A DNA stretch of 25,354 bases from UBA4416 sp031539425 (GCA_031539425.1 JAVKLI010000110.1:1-25354), one strand, 5' to 3'. Numbered from the stretch's first letter, positions 16,366 through 24,985 are shown. Program-made: numbers and translations. The notes: generated from the letters alone by a model not told the origin.

Positions 16366-18456
16366 ATGACAAATAAAAAAATTTACTTCGCTGGCATAAT
16401 TTCATTAGGTATTTTATGCTCTTTTGTTTATTATAAAATTAGTAAAAACGACATTTTATTAAACGTAGTTCAAACTGCTTTAACCCAATCTCACTATACA
16501 CCACTGCTATACAATGATAGTTTGAGTGATAAAATTTATAAACTACACATGAAGCGTTTGGATTATTACAAGAAGTTTTTAACCCAACCCCAAGTTGATA
16601 GCTTAAAAGGATACCAATACAAATTAGATGAAGCATTCCTAAATTCTAATTTTGATTTTTTTAATTTATCTAATCAGATGATTACTAGAAGCATTACAGA
16701 AAAAGATGCTTGGGTAAAAGAAATTTTAGCTCAACCCATCAGTTTTAATAATGATGAATATTACGAAACCGATAGAGATAAGTCTCAATATGCAAAAACA
16801 AATGAAGCATGTAAAGACCTATGGCGCAAAATGCTTAAATACCAAGTATTAGCAAAAGTAGACGAAATACTAACTAACCAAGAAAAATTAAAAGAGAAAA
16901 AAGACACAGCTTACAAAGTAAAAATTTACGATAGTATAGAAGTAGATGCACGACGAAAAGTGCTAAAATCAAACAAAGATTGGTTTAAGCGCTTACAAAA
17001 AATTACTTTAAAAGAACGTTTAAATGGATACATTAACGCCCTTGTCAATTCGTTTGACCCACACTCCGAGTATATGGCACCAAAAGAAAAAAAACAATTT
17101 GACCAAACCATGAGTGGTCAGTTTGAAGGAATAGGCGCAAAATTAAATGTAAAAGACGGAATCATTAAAATTAATGAAATTATCATTGGCTCTCCATCGC
17201 ACAAGCAGGGAGAGCTAAAGGCAGGTGACGAAATACACAAAGTAGCCCAAGCAGACAAAGAACCCGTTGACGTAATTAATATGGATTTAGATGAAGCTAT
17301 TGAATTAATTAGAGGAAAAAAAGGATCGGAAGTAAGATTAACGGTAAAACGACCAGATGGTACTTTTAAAGTAATTCCAATTATACGTGATGTAATAGAG
17401 ATAGAAGAAACCTTTGTAAAATCAGCCACTATACAATATGGTAAAAAATATGGTTACATCTATTTACCCGTTTTTTATTCAGATTTTACTAAAAATGGTG
17501 CCAGACATTGCTCAAATGATATGCGCATTGAAATTGAAAAATTAAAACAAAAAAATATTGAAGGATTAGTGGTAGATTTAAGAGACAATGGTGGCGGCTC
17601 TTTACAAGAAGTGGTAGATATGATGAGTTTGTTTGGTTCTTCTGGCCCTGTAGTTCAGGTAAAATCAAAAGATGGTTCCATTAGATCATTATTAAGTAAA
17701 CCAAAATCAGACAATACCCCAACCTTATGGAATGGCCCATTAGCTTTACTAATTAACCATGGCAGTGCATCGGCATCAGAAATTTTAGCAGCAGCAGTGC
17801 AAGATTATAAAAGAGGTATTATTCTTGGCACTCCTTCTTTTGGAAAAGGAACAGTACAAGTATTTTTTGAATTAGATAATTATTTAACTGACACCCCTTA
17901 TGATACAGTAAAACCAATAGGAGCAATTAAAGTTACCAATCAAAAGTTTTATAGAATTTCTGGAAAAGCAACGCAATTAAAAGGTGTAACACCAGATATT
18001 AATTTACCAGACCCTTATGAGATGATTGATATAGGCGAAAAACAAATGGATTACCCCTTAAAGTGGGATGTGATAACACCTGCAACTTATACCACATTTA
18101 ATACCATCAATTATGCTCAAGTAGCTGCAAACAGTAAAAAAAGAATTGCCAAAAGTATCGAATTTAAACGCATTTCAAAATTAGCTATTGAAATAAAATC
18201 TAAAAAAGACGACACTAAATACAGTTTAAATATGGATATGTTTAGAAAAAAAATGAAAGCACTAGCGGATCAATCTAAAGAATATACCGATGCTGAAAAA
18301 GAAATAAAAAACCTACTAATAGAACCAAATACATCATTTACAATAGAAGATACAGTAAGACAAAACAAAGAAAAGAAGTGGGCCAAAAACTTACAAAAAG
18401 ACCAATACTTATTTGAAGCAGTTAATATATTGCAAGATTTAAAAAATAAAAAATAG
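16366..18456 (+). CDS. prc: Carboxy-terminal (tail-specific) processing protease, S41 family
   Basis: 696-residue Prc/Tsp-type periplasmic serine protease that trims or degrades proteins from their C-termini. Residues 1-30 are a signal/anchor (MTNKKIYFAGIISLGILCSF). The N-terminal TSP domain follows to about 255, then a PDZ domain (about 260-345) with GIGAKLNVKDGIIKI and ELKAGDEI. The S41 core has the catalytic Ser469 in NHGSASASEILAAAVQDY and Lys494 in SFGKGTVQ, 25 residues apart as in E. coli Prc (S430/K455). The tail (about 570-690) fits the Prc C-terminal domain. The frame is open to 16279, but the extra residues precede an otherwise ideal signal sequence, so I choose the ATG at 16366; 16321 is the alternative. 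Confidence 0.9.
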   Translation: MTNKKIYFAGIISLGILCSFVYYKISKNDILLNVVQTALTQSHYTPLLYNDSLSDKIYKLHMKRLDYYKKFLTQPQVDSLKGYQYKLDEAFLNSNFDFFNLSNQMITRSITEKDAWVKEILAQPISFNNDEYYETDRDKSQYAKTNEACKDLWRKMLKYQVLAKVDEILTNQEKLKEKKDTAYKVKIYDSIEVDARRKVLKSNKDWFKRLQKITLKERLNGYINALVNSFDPHSEYMAPKEKKQFDQTMSGQFEGIGAKLNVKDGIIKINEIIIGSPSHKQGELKAGDEIHKVAQADKEPVDVINMDLDEAIELIRGKKGSEVRLTVKRPDGTFKVIPIIRDVIEIEETFVKSATIQYGKKYGYIYLPVFYSDFTKNGARHCSNDMRIEIEKLKQKNIEGLVVDLRDNGGGSLQEVVDMMSLFGSSGPVVQVKSKDGSIRSLLSKPKSDNTPTLWNGPLALLINHGSASASEILAAAVQDYKRGIILGTPSFGKGTVQVFFELDNYLTDTPYDTVKPIGAIKVTNQKFYRISGKATQLKGVTPDINLPDPYEMIDIGEKQMDYPLKWDVITPATYTTFNTINYAQVAANSKKRIAKSIEFKRISKLAIEIKSKKDDTKYSLNMDMFRKKMKALADQSKEYTDAEKEIKNLLIEPNTSFTIEDTVRQNKEKKWAKNLQKDQYLFEAVNILQDLKNKK

Positions 18457-18480
18457 ACTTATTAATTAAAAGGTTTTAAC

Positions 18481-19632
18481 ATGCAAAATGGATTTGAATT
18501 TATAAAAAACGAGCAACAAGTTTTAATTTCAGAAATGATACAAAAATTTGGCGCAGAATATATTTACCCAAAAATGATGGAATGGGATGAAGCCCAGCAT
18601 TTTCCTATAGAAATATTTAAAAAATTGGGTGATCTAGGATTAATGGGCGTTTTAGTGCCTTCTAAATATGGCGGTTCAGAATTAACTTATACAGAATATG
18701 TAACAGCTATTATTGAGCTATCTAAAATATGCGGATCTATAGGCTTATCAATGGCAGCTCATAATTCATTATGCACTGGGCATATATTAGCATTTGGCAA
18801 CGAAGAACAAAAACAAAAATATTTACCAAAATTAGCTACCGCAGAGTGGATAGGTGCTTGGGGTTTAACAGAAGCTGCCACCGGATCAGATGCGGGCGGA
18901 ATGAATACCACAGCAAAAAAAGATGGCGATTATTATATATTAAACGGCAGTAAAAATTTTATTACCCATGCCATATCTGGTAACGTAGCCGTTGTAATTG
19001 CCCGAACAGGCAATAAAAATGATAGTCACGGCATGAGTGCTTTTATTATTGAAAAAGGCACGCCAGGTTTTGCAAGTGGTAAAAAAGAAAACAAACTAGG
19101 CATGAGGGCCAGCGAAACAGCTGAATTAATATTTGATAATTGCAAAATTCATAAAGATCAACTTTTAGGAGATGAAGGAGAAGGTTTTAAACAAGCTATG
19201 AAAGTGTTAGATGGTGGTCGAATTTCAATTGCAGCTTTAGCTTGCGGTATAGCACGTGGCGCTTACGAATGCGCTGCAAAATATGCCAATGAAAGAGCTC
19301 AATTTGGCAAAACAATTAATTCGTTTCAAGGTATTGCCTTTAAACTAGCAGATATGACAACCGATTTAGATGCAGCTGAATTATTAACCTTTAAGGCCGC
19401 AGATTTAAAAAATCAAGGTGTAAAAATGACAAAAGAAGGCGCTATGGCTAAATATTTTGCATCAGAAGTTTGTGTAAAAAATAGTACTGAAGCCGTTCAA
19501 ATATTTGGTGGCTACGGATTTACAAAAGATTTTCCGGCCGAAAAATATTATAGAGACAGCAAACTCTGCACTATTGGCGAAGGAACTAGCGAAATACAAA
19601 AAGTAGTGATAGCTCGAGAAATTTTAAAATAA
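18481..19632 (+). CDS. Acyl-CoA dehydrogenase (short/branched-chain type)
   Basis: 383-residue FAD flavoprotein that makes the trans-2-enoyl-CoA in fatty-acid or amino-acid breakdown and passes electrons to EtfAB. Landmarks are WGLTEAATGSDAGGM (acyl-CoA/FAD signature 1), FGKTINSFQGIAFKLADM, VQIFGGYGFTKDFPAEKYYRD, and the catalytic base E367 in CTIGEGTSEIQ near the C-terminus, the position used by short- and medium-chain enzymes. Length is normal and nothing is missing. Chain-length preference cannot be read reliably; butyryl-CoA-like is the best guess. It lies 24 nt after prc and 6 nt before the barrel gene, so the three may be one transcript. Confidence 0.93.
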   Translation: MQNGFEFIKNEQQVLISEMIQKFGAEYIYPKMMEWDEAQHFPIEIFKKLGDLGLMGVLVPSKYGGSELTYTEYVTAIIELSKICGSIGLSMAAHNSLCTGHILAFGNEEQKQKYLPKLATAEWIGAWGLTEAATGSDAGGMNTTAKKDGDYYILNGSKNFITHAISGNVAVVIARTGNKNDSHGMSAFIIEKGTPGFASGKKENKLGMRASETAELIFDNCKIHKDQLLGDEGEGFKQAMKVLDGGRISIAALACGIARGAYECAAKYANERAQFGKTINSFQGIAFKLADMTTDLDAAELLTFKAADLKNQGVKMTKEGAMAKYFASEVCVKNSTEAVQIFGGYGFTKDFPAEKYYRDSKLCTIGEGTSEIQKVVIAREILK

Positions 19633-19638
19633 TTAAAA

Positions 19639-20817
19639 TTGAAAGCTATTTATTTCACACTAATACTTTCATTAACATCCTCTTTTCATTTAATTAGTCA
19701 AGTAAAAACAGACACTACGCATAAAAGCGATAAATCTATTTTTCAACAAATTATAAAAATGGAAGAAGATACAACCAAAAAATTTAGATATGCAGTAATA
19801 CCAGTAATTTATAATTCTCCAGAAACCCAGTGGGCAGTGGGTGCATCAGCTGCAATATCATTTAAAAACTTTTTTTTTACAGATACCACTACCAGACGTT
19901 CTGTAGTGCAAGCTGTTGCTTTGTTTTCGCAACGTAACCAGGTGGCTTTGGTTTTAGAATCAACCATATTTTTTAAAAACGAAAAATATTTTTTAACCAC
20001 TCATTTATCTAACACCACTTGGCCCGATAGATTTTGGGGTATAGGTGGCAAAACTCCAGATGTAACAAAAGTATTAACTGGTGATAAAACAGACTATTCG
20101 TTTCAACAAACCTATTTTACACCACACTTAAAAATTAAATTGTCGCAAAAAAGCAAACATAAAATGTTTGTAGGCTTAATTTATAGAGGTCAGTGGGTTT
20201 ATGATATATTATATGATAAAAACAGTTTGCTTGATTCCTCTAAAGTACTAGGTAAAGATAAAAACCATTTTATTTCTGGCGGCGGCTTAAGCTTTAGTTA
20301 CGATACTAGAAATGCTACTAACTGGCCAACGAGAGGTGTTTTTGCTCAAAGCACTTTTGTGTTTTATAATGAAAAAATAGGATCCACATTTAACAAGTTA
20401 ACTTTTGATTTTGACTTTCGGTTTTACAAACAAATTTACAGTAACACTATTTTAGCTTTTCAATTTTACAATGTATTAAATATTGGTCAAATTTCAATTA
20501 GAGAGCTTGCTATGATAGGCGGCGCAAACAATTTACGTGGCTATTATCAAGGCAGATATAGAGATAATAATATGTATAGCTTTATACTTGAATACAGAGT
20601 GCCTATAGTAAAAGATTTTGCTTTAGTGGGTTTTGCAGGTTGCGGAAACGTTTACAATGAAAAGTTTGATGTGTTTGAAACACCTTTAAAATATAGTTTT
20701 GGCGGGGGCGCGCGTTATTCGGTTTTGAGTAAAGACCAACTTAATTTAAGATTAGATTGCGGTTTTGCTGATAAAAACAATTTTGGCATTTATTTAACTG
20801 TGGCTGAATGTTTTTAA
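19639..20817 (+). CDS. D15/Omp85-type outer-membrane beta-barrel protein without POTRA domains
   Basis: 392-residue exported barrel. The signal peptide is KAIYFTLILSLTSSFHLIS, ending near SQ. A first strand pair around IPVIYNSPETQWAVGASA opens the barrel, and many amphipathic strands follow. GGANNLRGYYQGRYRDN is the Omp85 hairpin motif ((V/L)RG(F/Y)), and the chain ends in Phe (VAECF), the usual outer-membrane barrel signature. POTRA repeats are absent, so it is not BamA or TamA; the role (phospholipase-linked, small export pore or other) is open. The start is TTG at 19639, 6 nt after the acyl-CoA dehydrogenase stop, with no ATG before the signal peptide. Its stop overlaps that of the convergent kinase gene. 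Confidence 0.8.
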   Translation: MKAIYFTLILSLTSSFHLISQVKTDTTHKSDKSIFQQIIKMEEDTTKKFRYAVIPVIYNSPETQWAVGASAAISFKNFFFTDTTTRRSVVQAVALFSQRNQVALVLESTIFFKNEKYFLTTHLSNTTWPDRFWGIGGKTPDVTKVLTGDKTDYSFQQTYFTPHLKIKLSQKSKHKMFVGLIYRGQWVYDILYDKNSLLDSSKVLGKDKNHFISGGGLSFSYDTRNATNWPTRGVFAQSTFVFYNEKIGSTFNKLTFDFDFRFYKQIYSNTILAFQFYNVLNIGQISIRELAMIGGANNLRGYYQGRYRDNNMYSFILEYRVPIVKDFALVGFAGCGNVYNEKFDVFETPLKYSFGGGARYSVLSKDQLNLRLDCGFADKNNFGIYLTVAECF

Positions 20818-21236
20818 TACAATTTCACTTTGTATTTTTGAGCCATTTTTAAAATTTGGTCATCAGGTATTTGGTGTATGTTTCCTGATTGATGGTAATT
20901 TTCTACTGTAACTACAAATATTTGGTACTGATATTTTTGAGCTAATTTAAAATAAGGTTCCAATTCCCAATCTATTGTAAATGTGTTATGTACCAATATT
21001 TTTTTGTTCTGCTTTATCATAGCCTCTTCAGTATTGTTTTCACAGTACTTGTAAGCCAAATGGTTTTTAGAAAAATCAAAACTATATTCTTGAGTTATTG
21101 CATTGGTAAAATAATCATCAACTGAAAAAACGGGGTATTTGCCATTTTCACTTAACAACTGTGCTAAGGTAGATTTACCGGCACCAACTAATCCTCGTAA
21201 GAGTACTAATGAATTTTGAGTAAAGTGTTTTTTCAT
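20814..21236 (-). CDS. N4BP2-like P-loop kinase (polynucleotide-kinase-type ATPase)
   Basis: 140-residue protein built as a small P-loop kinase. Walker A is LRGLVGAGKSTLAQLL near the N-terminus. VFSVDDYFTN is the Walker B-like/substrate Asp motif, then YSFDFSKNHLAYKYCENNTEEAM and ILVHNTFTIDWELEPYFKLAQKYQYQI. This arrangement matches the kinase domain of the N4BP2/N4BP2L1 family, related to 5' polynucleotide kinases and more distantly to zeta toxins. The substrate is unknown. Although it is near a toxin-antitoxin pair, it has no antitoxin partner of its own, so I do not call it a toxin. Its stop shares a TTAA with the convergent barrel gene stop. Confidence 0.72.
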   Translation of the reverse strand: MKKHFTQNSLVLLRGLVGAGKSTLAQLLSENGKYPVFSVDDYFTNAITQEYSFDFSKNHLAYKYCENNTEEAMIKQNKKILVHNTFTIDWELEPYFKLAQKYQYQIFVVTVENYHQSGNIHQIPDDQILKMAQKYKVKLY

Positions 21237-21292
21237 GTTATTTATATAGATAATTGCAACACTGGCTTATTAATAATACAAATATTATAAAA

Positions 21293-21649
21293 TTACCCTT
21301 CCAATTCAAACAACACCTTATCAACATTTCCGTTCATTGGAGGTTTTATTTTAGTAACACAAACTTTTATTTTTTCAATAGTTTTAAATTGATTTTTTAT
21401 TGAGTCAAATAGGCGTTTACAAACGTGTTCAATTAACTTTGATGGAATAGCCATTTCTTTTTTTACAATTTCATAAATTGTACAATAGTCAATGGTATCT
21501 TTTAAGTCATCTGATTTATAAGATGTATCTACATTTGTAAGCATTTCAACATCTACTATATATTCGCCTCCAATTTTTGTTTCTTCGGGCAAACAGCCAT
21601 GGTAGGCGTATATATAAATGCCATTTATTTTTATTGTTGACGTCATCAT
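21293..21649 (-). CDS. folB: Dihydroneopterin aldolase
   Basis: 118-residue FolB, which splits 7,8-dihydroneopterin to 6-hydroxymethyl-dihydropterin and glycolaldehyde in folate synthesis. The family blocks are IKINGIYIYAYHGCLPEET (with the substrate-binding Glu), YIVDVEM, DTIDYCTIYEIVKKEM, KLIEHVCKRLFDSI and VCVTKIKPPMNGNVDKV with the catalytic-region Lys. Length is normal. The ATG at 21649 overlaps the murF-alr stop (TAATG), so folB is translationally coupled to it; a second Met directly follows and could be used instead. Confidence 0.92.
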   Translation of the reverse strand: MMTSTIKINGIYIYAYHGCLPEETKIGGEYIVDVEMLTNVDTSYKSDDLKDTIDYCTIYEIVKKEMAIPSKLIEHVCKRLFDSIKNQFKTIEKIKVCVTKIKPPMNGNVDKVLFELEG

Positions 21650-24138
21650 TATGATTCTGTTATATAAATTCTTTTAATGCGCTCTGAATTATTAGTTAAT
21701 ATTTCATACGGAATCGTTTGCAATTTATTTGCTAGCTCATCAAATGTTTTTCTGTTGTTGTAAATAATTACCTCGTCATCTTCTTTGCAGTTTATTTGCG
21801 TTACATCTATCATACACATATCCATACAAATGTTTCCAATAGTGGGGCAAGCACTATTTTTTATCAACACATGATGTTTTCCATTGCCTAATGCGCGATT
21901 AAAACCATCTGCATAACCAATAGGGATAATAGCAATTGTTTTAGTTTTTGTCAATTTATTTTTACTGTTGTAACCAATAGTGCTGCCTTTTTCTACAATT
22001 TTTAATTGAGATATTTTGGTTTTAAGAGTTGTAGTAAATTCTAAATGCTTTTCAATTTTTGTATCCCCACTGATGCCATACATGCCAATGCCTAAGCGCA
22101 CCATATCAAAATGTGCATTTTTATGTCGGGTAATAGCTGCGGTGTTACAAAGGTGTTTTATTATTTTATAGTTTAATTTATGTTCTAGCGCGCTACTACA
22201 ATCATTAAATTGACTTAACTGCTGTTTGGAAAATGTGTCAAACTCTTTAGAGTCACTACCTGCAAAATGAGAAAAAACACTTTTCACTTTTAATGTATTT
22301 GAAGTTAAAATTATTTGACTGATTTGATTGACATCTTTTGAATTAAACCCCAATCTATTCATGCCAGTATCGAGTTTGATATGAATAGGGTATGGCGCTT
22401 GAACTTTAGCATCATTTACAAACTCAATGAATGTGTTTAATAATTTAAAAGAATAAATTTCAGGTTCCAGTTGATTGAAAACTAAATCTGTAAAACTATT
22501 TTCTTCAGGATTCATAACCATTATAGGTAATGTAACGCCAGATTTTCTGAGCATCACGCCCTCATCTGTATAGGCAACAGCCAAATAATTTATATTTGAA
22601 TGTTTTAGCGTGTTGGCAATTTCGTTACCACCAAGACCATAACCAGTAGCTTTTACAATACACATTATTTTAGTACCTGCGTTTAATTGAGATTTAAAAT
22701 AATTGATATTATGACTGATTTTATTTAATGAAATTTCTAAAACAGTGTTATGACTTTTTTCTTGTAATAATTTACTGATGCGCTCAAATTGAAATGTTGG
22801 AGAGCCTTTTAATAAGATGGTAGAGTTTTTAAATGGTTCTATTTTGCCAGTGCTATAAGTCTTAATAAACTCATCTGTTGTATTAAACAATAGGTGCTGT
22901 GTTTTAAAGCACAATTTATGTTTTATAATATCATCTCCAATTCCTATTAATAAATCTATTTTAAATTCTGTTAATAGTTCATTAACGCTATTGTAAAGAT
23001 TTTTTAAATCTAAGCCACTTTGTGTAATGCTTGATAAAATTAATATGTTTTTATTATTTCGTTTTTGTTGTTTTTGAAATTGTAAGGCTATTTTTAAAGC
23101 ATTTAAATCGTTATTATAGAAATCATTTATAACAATATTATGATTTCGCCCCTGCTTTAATTCCATTCGCATTTCAACAGGACTTAGTAAAGAAAACCGT
23201 TTTGCAATATTTTTTAAACTTATTTTAAAGTGTTTTAAAACTACCCAACAGGTTAAACAGTTATAAACGCTTGCTAAATCAGAAAACGGAATTTGTAAAG
23301 TGTGTTGTTTGTTTAAATATTTAAATTGTATCATTGAGCCTTTAATTTCATTGTTGATACTTAATACTTGTAATTCAAAATCATTGGAAGTTCCAATACT
23401 AATGGTTTTGCATTTTAGTTGTTGTTTTATAAATTTTAAATCATAAGTCAAGTCATTATTTTGAAGCGTATTTATAACTACTATTTCACAATATTGAAAC
23501 AGTTTTATTTTTTCAAGTATTTTTTCATTAATAGATTTAAACCCCTCAGAATGTGCTACACCAATAGAGGTAAGAATGCCAATTGTTGGATTTATAATAT
23601 CACTCAAGTGCCCCATTTCATTAGATGTTGAAATGCCCGCTTCAAATATGCCTAATGTATCTTTTTGAGTATTTAAATTCCATACAGATAATGGCACACC
23701 AATTTGTGAATTATAGCTTTTTGGGTTGCTACAAATTTTAAATTCATTTTGCAATAATTGTGTAAGCCATTCTTTTACAATTGTTTTTCCATTGCTTCCA
23801 GTGATGCCTATCACCATGTTTTTAAATTTGGATCGATGATAATAGGCTAGTTGTTGTAATGCTTTGATCGTATTTTTTACTAAAATAAATTGAGCATTGG
23901 TATAATTTTTATAATCTAATGGTAGTTGAGAAACCAAAAATAATTTTACACCTTGTTTATATAAAGTATCTATATAATTGTGTCCGTCATTTTGAGCTGA
24001 TTTAATGGCAATAAATAACGTGTTTTGTGTAGCAGTTAATTGTCTACTATCTATCAATAAATGTTTAACAAATTGTTTGGATTGAAAATTATAAATTTCA
24101 GCATTAACAATTTTTGCTATTTGATTGGTTGCGTACAG
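21649..24138 (-). CDS. MurF-alanine racemase fusion (bifunctional, CTG start proposed)
   Basis: Fusion of UDP-MurNAc-tripeptide:D-Ala-D-Ala ligase (MurF) and PLP alanine racemase (Alr), joining D-Ala supply and D-Ala-D-Ala addition in peptidoglycan synthesis. With the start at 24138 it has 829 residues. MurF half: the IDSRQL substrate loop, P-loop GITGSNGKT at 111-119, NSQIGVPLSVW, EAGISTSNEMGHL and INDFYNNDLNALKIAL. The Alr half begins near 465 (HNTVLEISLNKISHNI), with PLP Lys496 in CIVKATGYGLG, the catalytic-type Tyr722 in GSTIGYNSK, PIGYADGF and CMDMCMIDV. The usual-codon start nearest is TTG at 24057, but it loses the first MurF strand. The 27 codons upstream read YATNQIAKIVNAEIYNFQ and beyond, a good MurF N-terminus, and no ATG, GTG or TTG lies there; CTG at 24138 fits best. 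Confidence 0.9.
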   Translation of the reverse strand: MYATNQIAKIVNAEIYNFQSKQFVKHLLIDSRQLTATQNTLFIAIKSAQNDGHNYIDTLYKQGVKLFLVSQLPLDYKNYTNAQFILVKNTIKALQQLAYYHRSKFKNMVIGITGSNGKTIVKEWLTQLLQNEFKICSNPKSYNSQIGVPLSVWNLNTQKDTLGIFEAGISTSNEMGHLSDIINPTIGILTSIGVAHSEGFKSINEKILEKIKLFQYCEIVVINTLQNNDLTYDLKFIKQQLKCKTISIGTSNDFELQVLSINNEIKGSMIQFKYLNKQHTLQIPFSDLASVYNCLTCWVVLKHFKISLKNIAKRFSLLSPVEMRMELKQGRNHNIVINDFYNNDLNALKIALQFQKQQKRNNKNILILSSITQSGLDLKNLYNSVNELLTEFKIDLLIGIGDDIIKHKLCFKTQHLLFNTTDEFIKTYSTGKIEPFKNSTILLKGSPTFQFERISKLLQEKSHNTVLEISLNKISHNINYFKSQLNAGTKIMCIVKATGYGLGGNEIANTLKHSNINYLAVAYTDEGVMLRKSGVTLPIMVMNPEENSFTDLVFNQLEPEIYSFKLLNTFIEFVNDAKVQAPYPIHIKLDTGMNRLGFNSKDVNQISQIILTSNTLKVKSVFSHFAGSDSKEFDTFSKQQLSQFNDCSSALEHKLNYKIIKHLCNTAAITRHKNAHFDMVRLGIGMYGISGDTKIEKHLEFTTTLKTKISQLKIVEKGSTIGYNSKNKLTKTKTIAIIPIGYADGFNRALGNGKHHVLIKNSACPTIGNICMDMCMIDVTQINCKEDDEVIIYNNRKTFDELANKLQTIPYEILTNNSERIKRIYITES

Positions 24139-24160
24139 ATGGTATTAATTTAATTTTTGT
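24047..24160. repeat. Direct repeat copy 1: leader and 5' codons of murF-alr
   Basis: 114-nt segment containing the start of murF-alr (about 30 codons from 24138 down) and about 22 nt of its leader. The same segment recurs 939 nt further on (24986-25099) in the same orientation, with 7 mismatches and no gaps. This copy joins the intact gene. A near-consensus TACTTTTA box (24160-24167, minus strand) lies at its edge and may be the murF-alr promoter. Confidence 0.92.
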
Positions 24161-24262
24161 AAAAGTATAAAATAGCTAAACTTAATTTTATAATTAATCT
24201 AAATTATATTTTTTTACAGTTAAGGTTAATATTAAACTTATTGTTTTAAATCTGGCTGTTTG

Positions 24263-24580
24263 TTAGGTTTTTCTATTAACTCTAATAGATTTGAATTTCT
24301 TTGTAGGGTTGCGTTTATGATGGTATATTGAGAAAATTACAATCGTTTTTATTTGTTCTTCAATTGTATAAATTATTGTAAACGGATATTTATTAATTAA
24401 GGTTTCATAGAAGTTTTTGTAATTTTTTTTGAATTGGTATGGGTGTTTACAAATTAAATTTATGGTGTTGTCAGTACTTGCTATAAAATTTAACGTCGCC
24501 CCTTCACTACGTTTGGTATACCACTCAACTGATTTTTCATATTCCAACTGTGTTCTAGGCTCTAGTATATATTGGTACAT
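24263..24580 (-). CDS. RelE/ParE-family toxin
   Basis: 105-residue basic protein of the RelE/ParE fold. It begins with a beta strand (MYQYILEPRTQLEYEKSVEW), followed by WYTKRSEGATLNFIASTDNTINLICKHP, then YKNFYETLINKYPFTIIYTIEE and a final strand IKTIVIFSIYHHKRNPTKKF, the usual ParE/RelE end. The pattern and pairing support a toxin; whether it cleaves mRNA or targets gyrase cannot be decided by eye. It lies 2 nt downstream of the antitoxin, in the antitoxin-first order. It sits between the murF-alr gene and a decayed copy of its 5' end, so it is probably an acquired cassette. Confidence 0.82.
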   Translation of the reverse strand: MYQYILEPRTQLEYEKSVEWYTKRSEGATLNFIASTDNTINLICKHPYQFKKNYKNFYETLINKYPFTIIYTIEEQIKTIVIFSIYHHKRNPTKKFKSIRVNRKT

Positions 24581-24582
24581 GC

Positions 24583-24837
24583 TTATTTAGTAACCTTATT
24601 TTTGAGTATTTTTTCAATTCTTTTTTTGCTCTCTTCAGATGTTACCATTTTAAATTTACCTGATTTATAATCATCTTGTCTTTTGTCTAATTCTAATTTA
24701 AACGCTGATGTATAAATAGTTTCTACCTCTTCAATATCTGTTTGTACCATGGTATAAAACGCTTTTATTTTTTTATCTTCTACATGGTCAATGTAATGAT
24801 GTAGCTTCCCTCTTAATGCTTCTATGGCTGCACTCAT
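24583..24837 (-). CDS. Antitoxin of the RelE/ParE-type module
   Basis: 84-residue charged helical protein upstream of the toxin. The middle ETIYTSAFKLELDKRQDDYKS and the following GKFKMVTSEESKKRIEKIL resemble the C-terminal toxin-binding stretch of many Bacteroidota antitoxins (LDKR-x-x-DY/FKSGK). The N-terminal part has no ribbon-helix-helix or helix-turn-helix that I can identify with confidence, so DNA binding is inferred only from the palindrome upstream. The start is the ATG at 24837. An exact TAnnTTTG promoter box lies 18 nt before it. Confidence 0.72.
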   Translation of the reverse strand: MSAAIEALRGKLHHYIDHVEDKKIKAFYTMVQTDIEEVETIYTSAFKLELDKRQDDYKSGKFKMVTSEESKKRIEKILKNKVTK

Positions 24838-24854
24838 GATGTTTGATTTTATAA

Positions 24855-24862
24855 CAAATTTA
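24855..24862 (-). promoter_or_regulatory. Promoter -7 box of the toxin-antitoxin operon
   Basis: On the minus strand the sequence reads TAAATTTG, an exact Bacteroidota TAnnTTTG box, 17 nt before the antitoxin ATG; the transcript would start near 24848. The expected -33 region falls at the edge of the palindrome at 24880-24923, which would allow autoregulation. Confidence 0.55.
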
Positions 24863-24879
24863 GTAATTTTATTTTTAAT

Positions 24880-24923
24880 GATATAAAGTATGGTTTTTAT
24901 TCTAAAAAACCATACTTTATATC
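24880..24923. promoter_or_regulatory. Perfect 19-bp inverted repeat upstream of the antitoxin gene
   Basis: The left arm GATATAAAGTATGGTTTTT (24880-24898) is exactly complementary to the right arm (24905-24923), with a 6-nt spacer. It begins 42 nt before the antitoxin start and about 17 nt upstream of the -7 box. It is AT-rich with no T-run on either side outside the arms, so an operator for antitoxin or complex binding is more likely than an intrinsic terminator. A cruciform or element end is another option. Confidence 0.6.
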
Positions 24924-24985
24924 TTAATTACGCAATATATACCAATGGTGTTATTGTTTTAAAGTTAACAGGTGGTTATATTGCT

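Noticed and set aside
16439..17429. Minus-strand open frames inside the prc gene
   Set aside because: Opposite conserved PDZ and TSP-domain sequence; no start context or protein-like features of their own.
20814..21236. Zeta-type toxin
   Set aside because: The motif pattern is N4BP2-like, there is no epsilon-type antitoxin beside it, and it sits among housekeeping genes.
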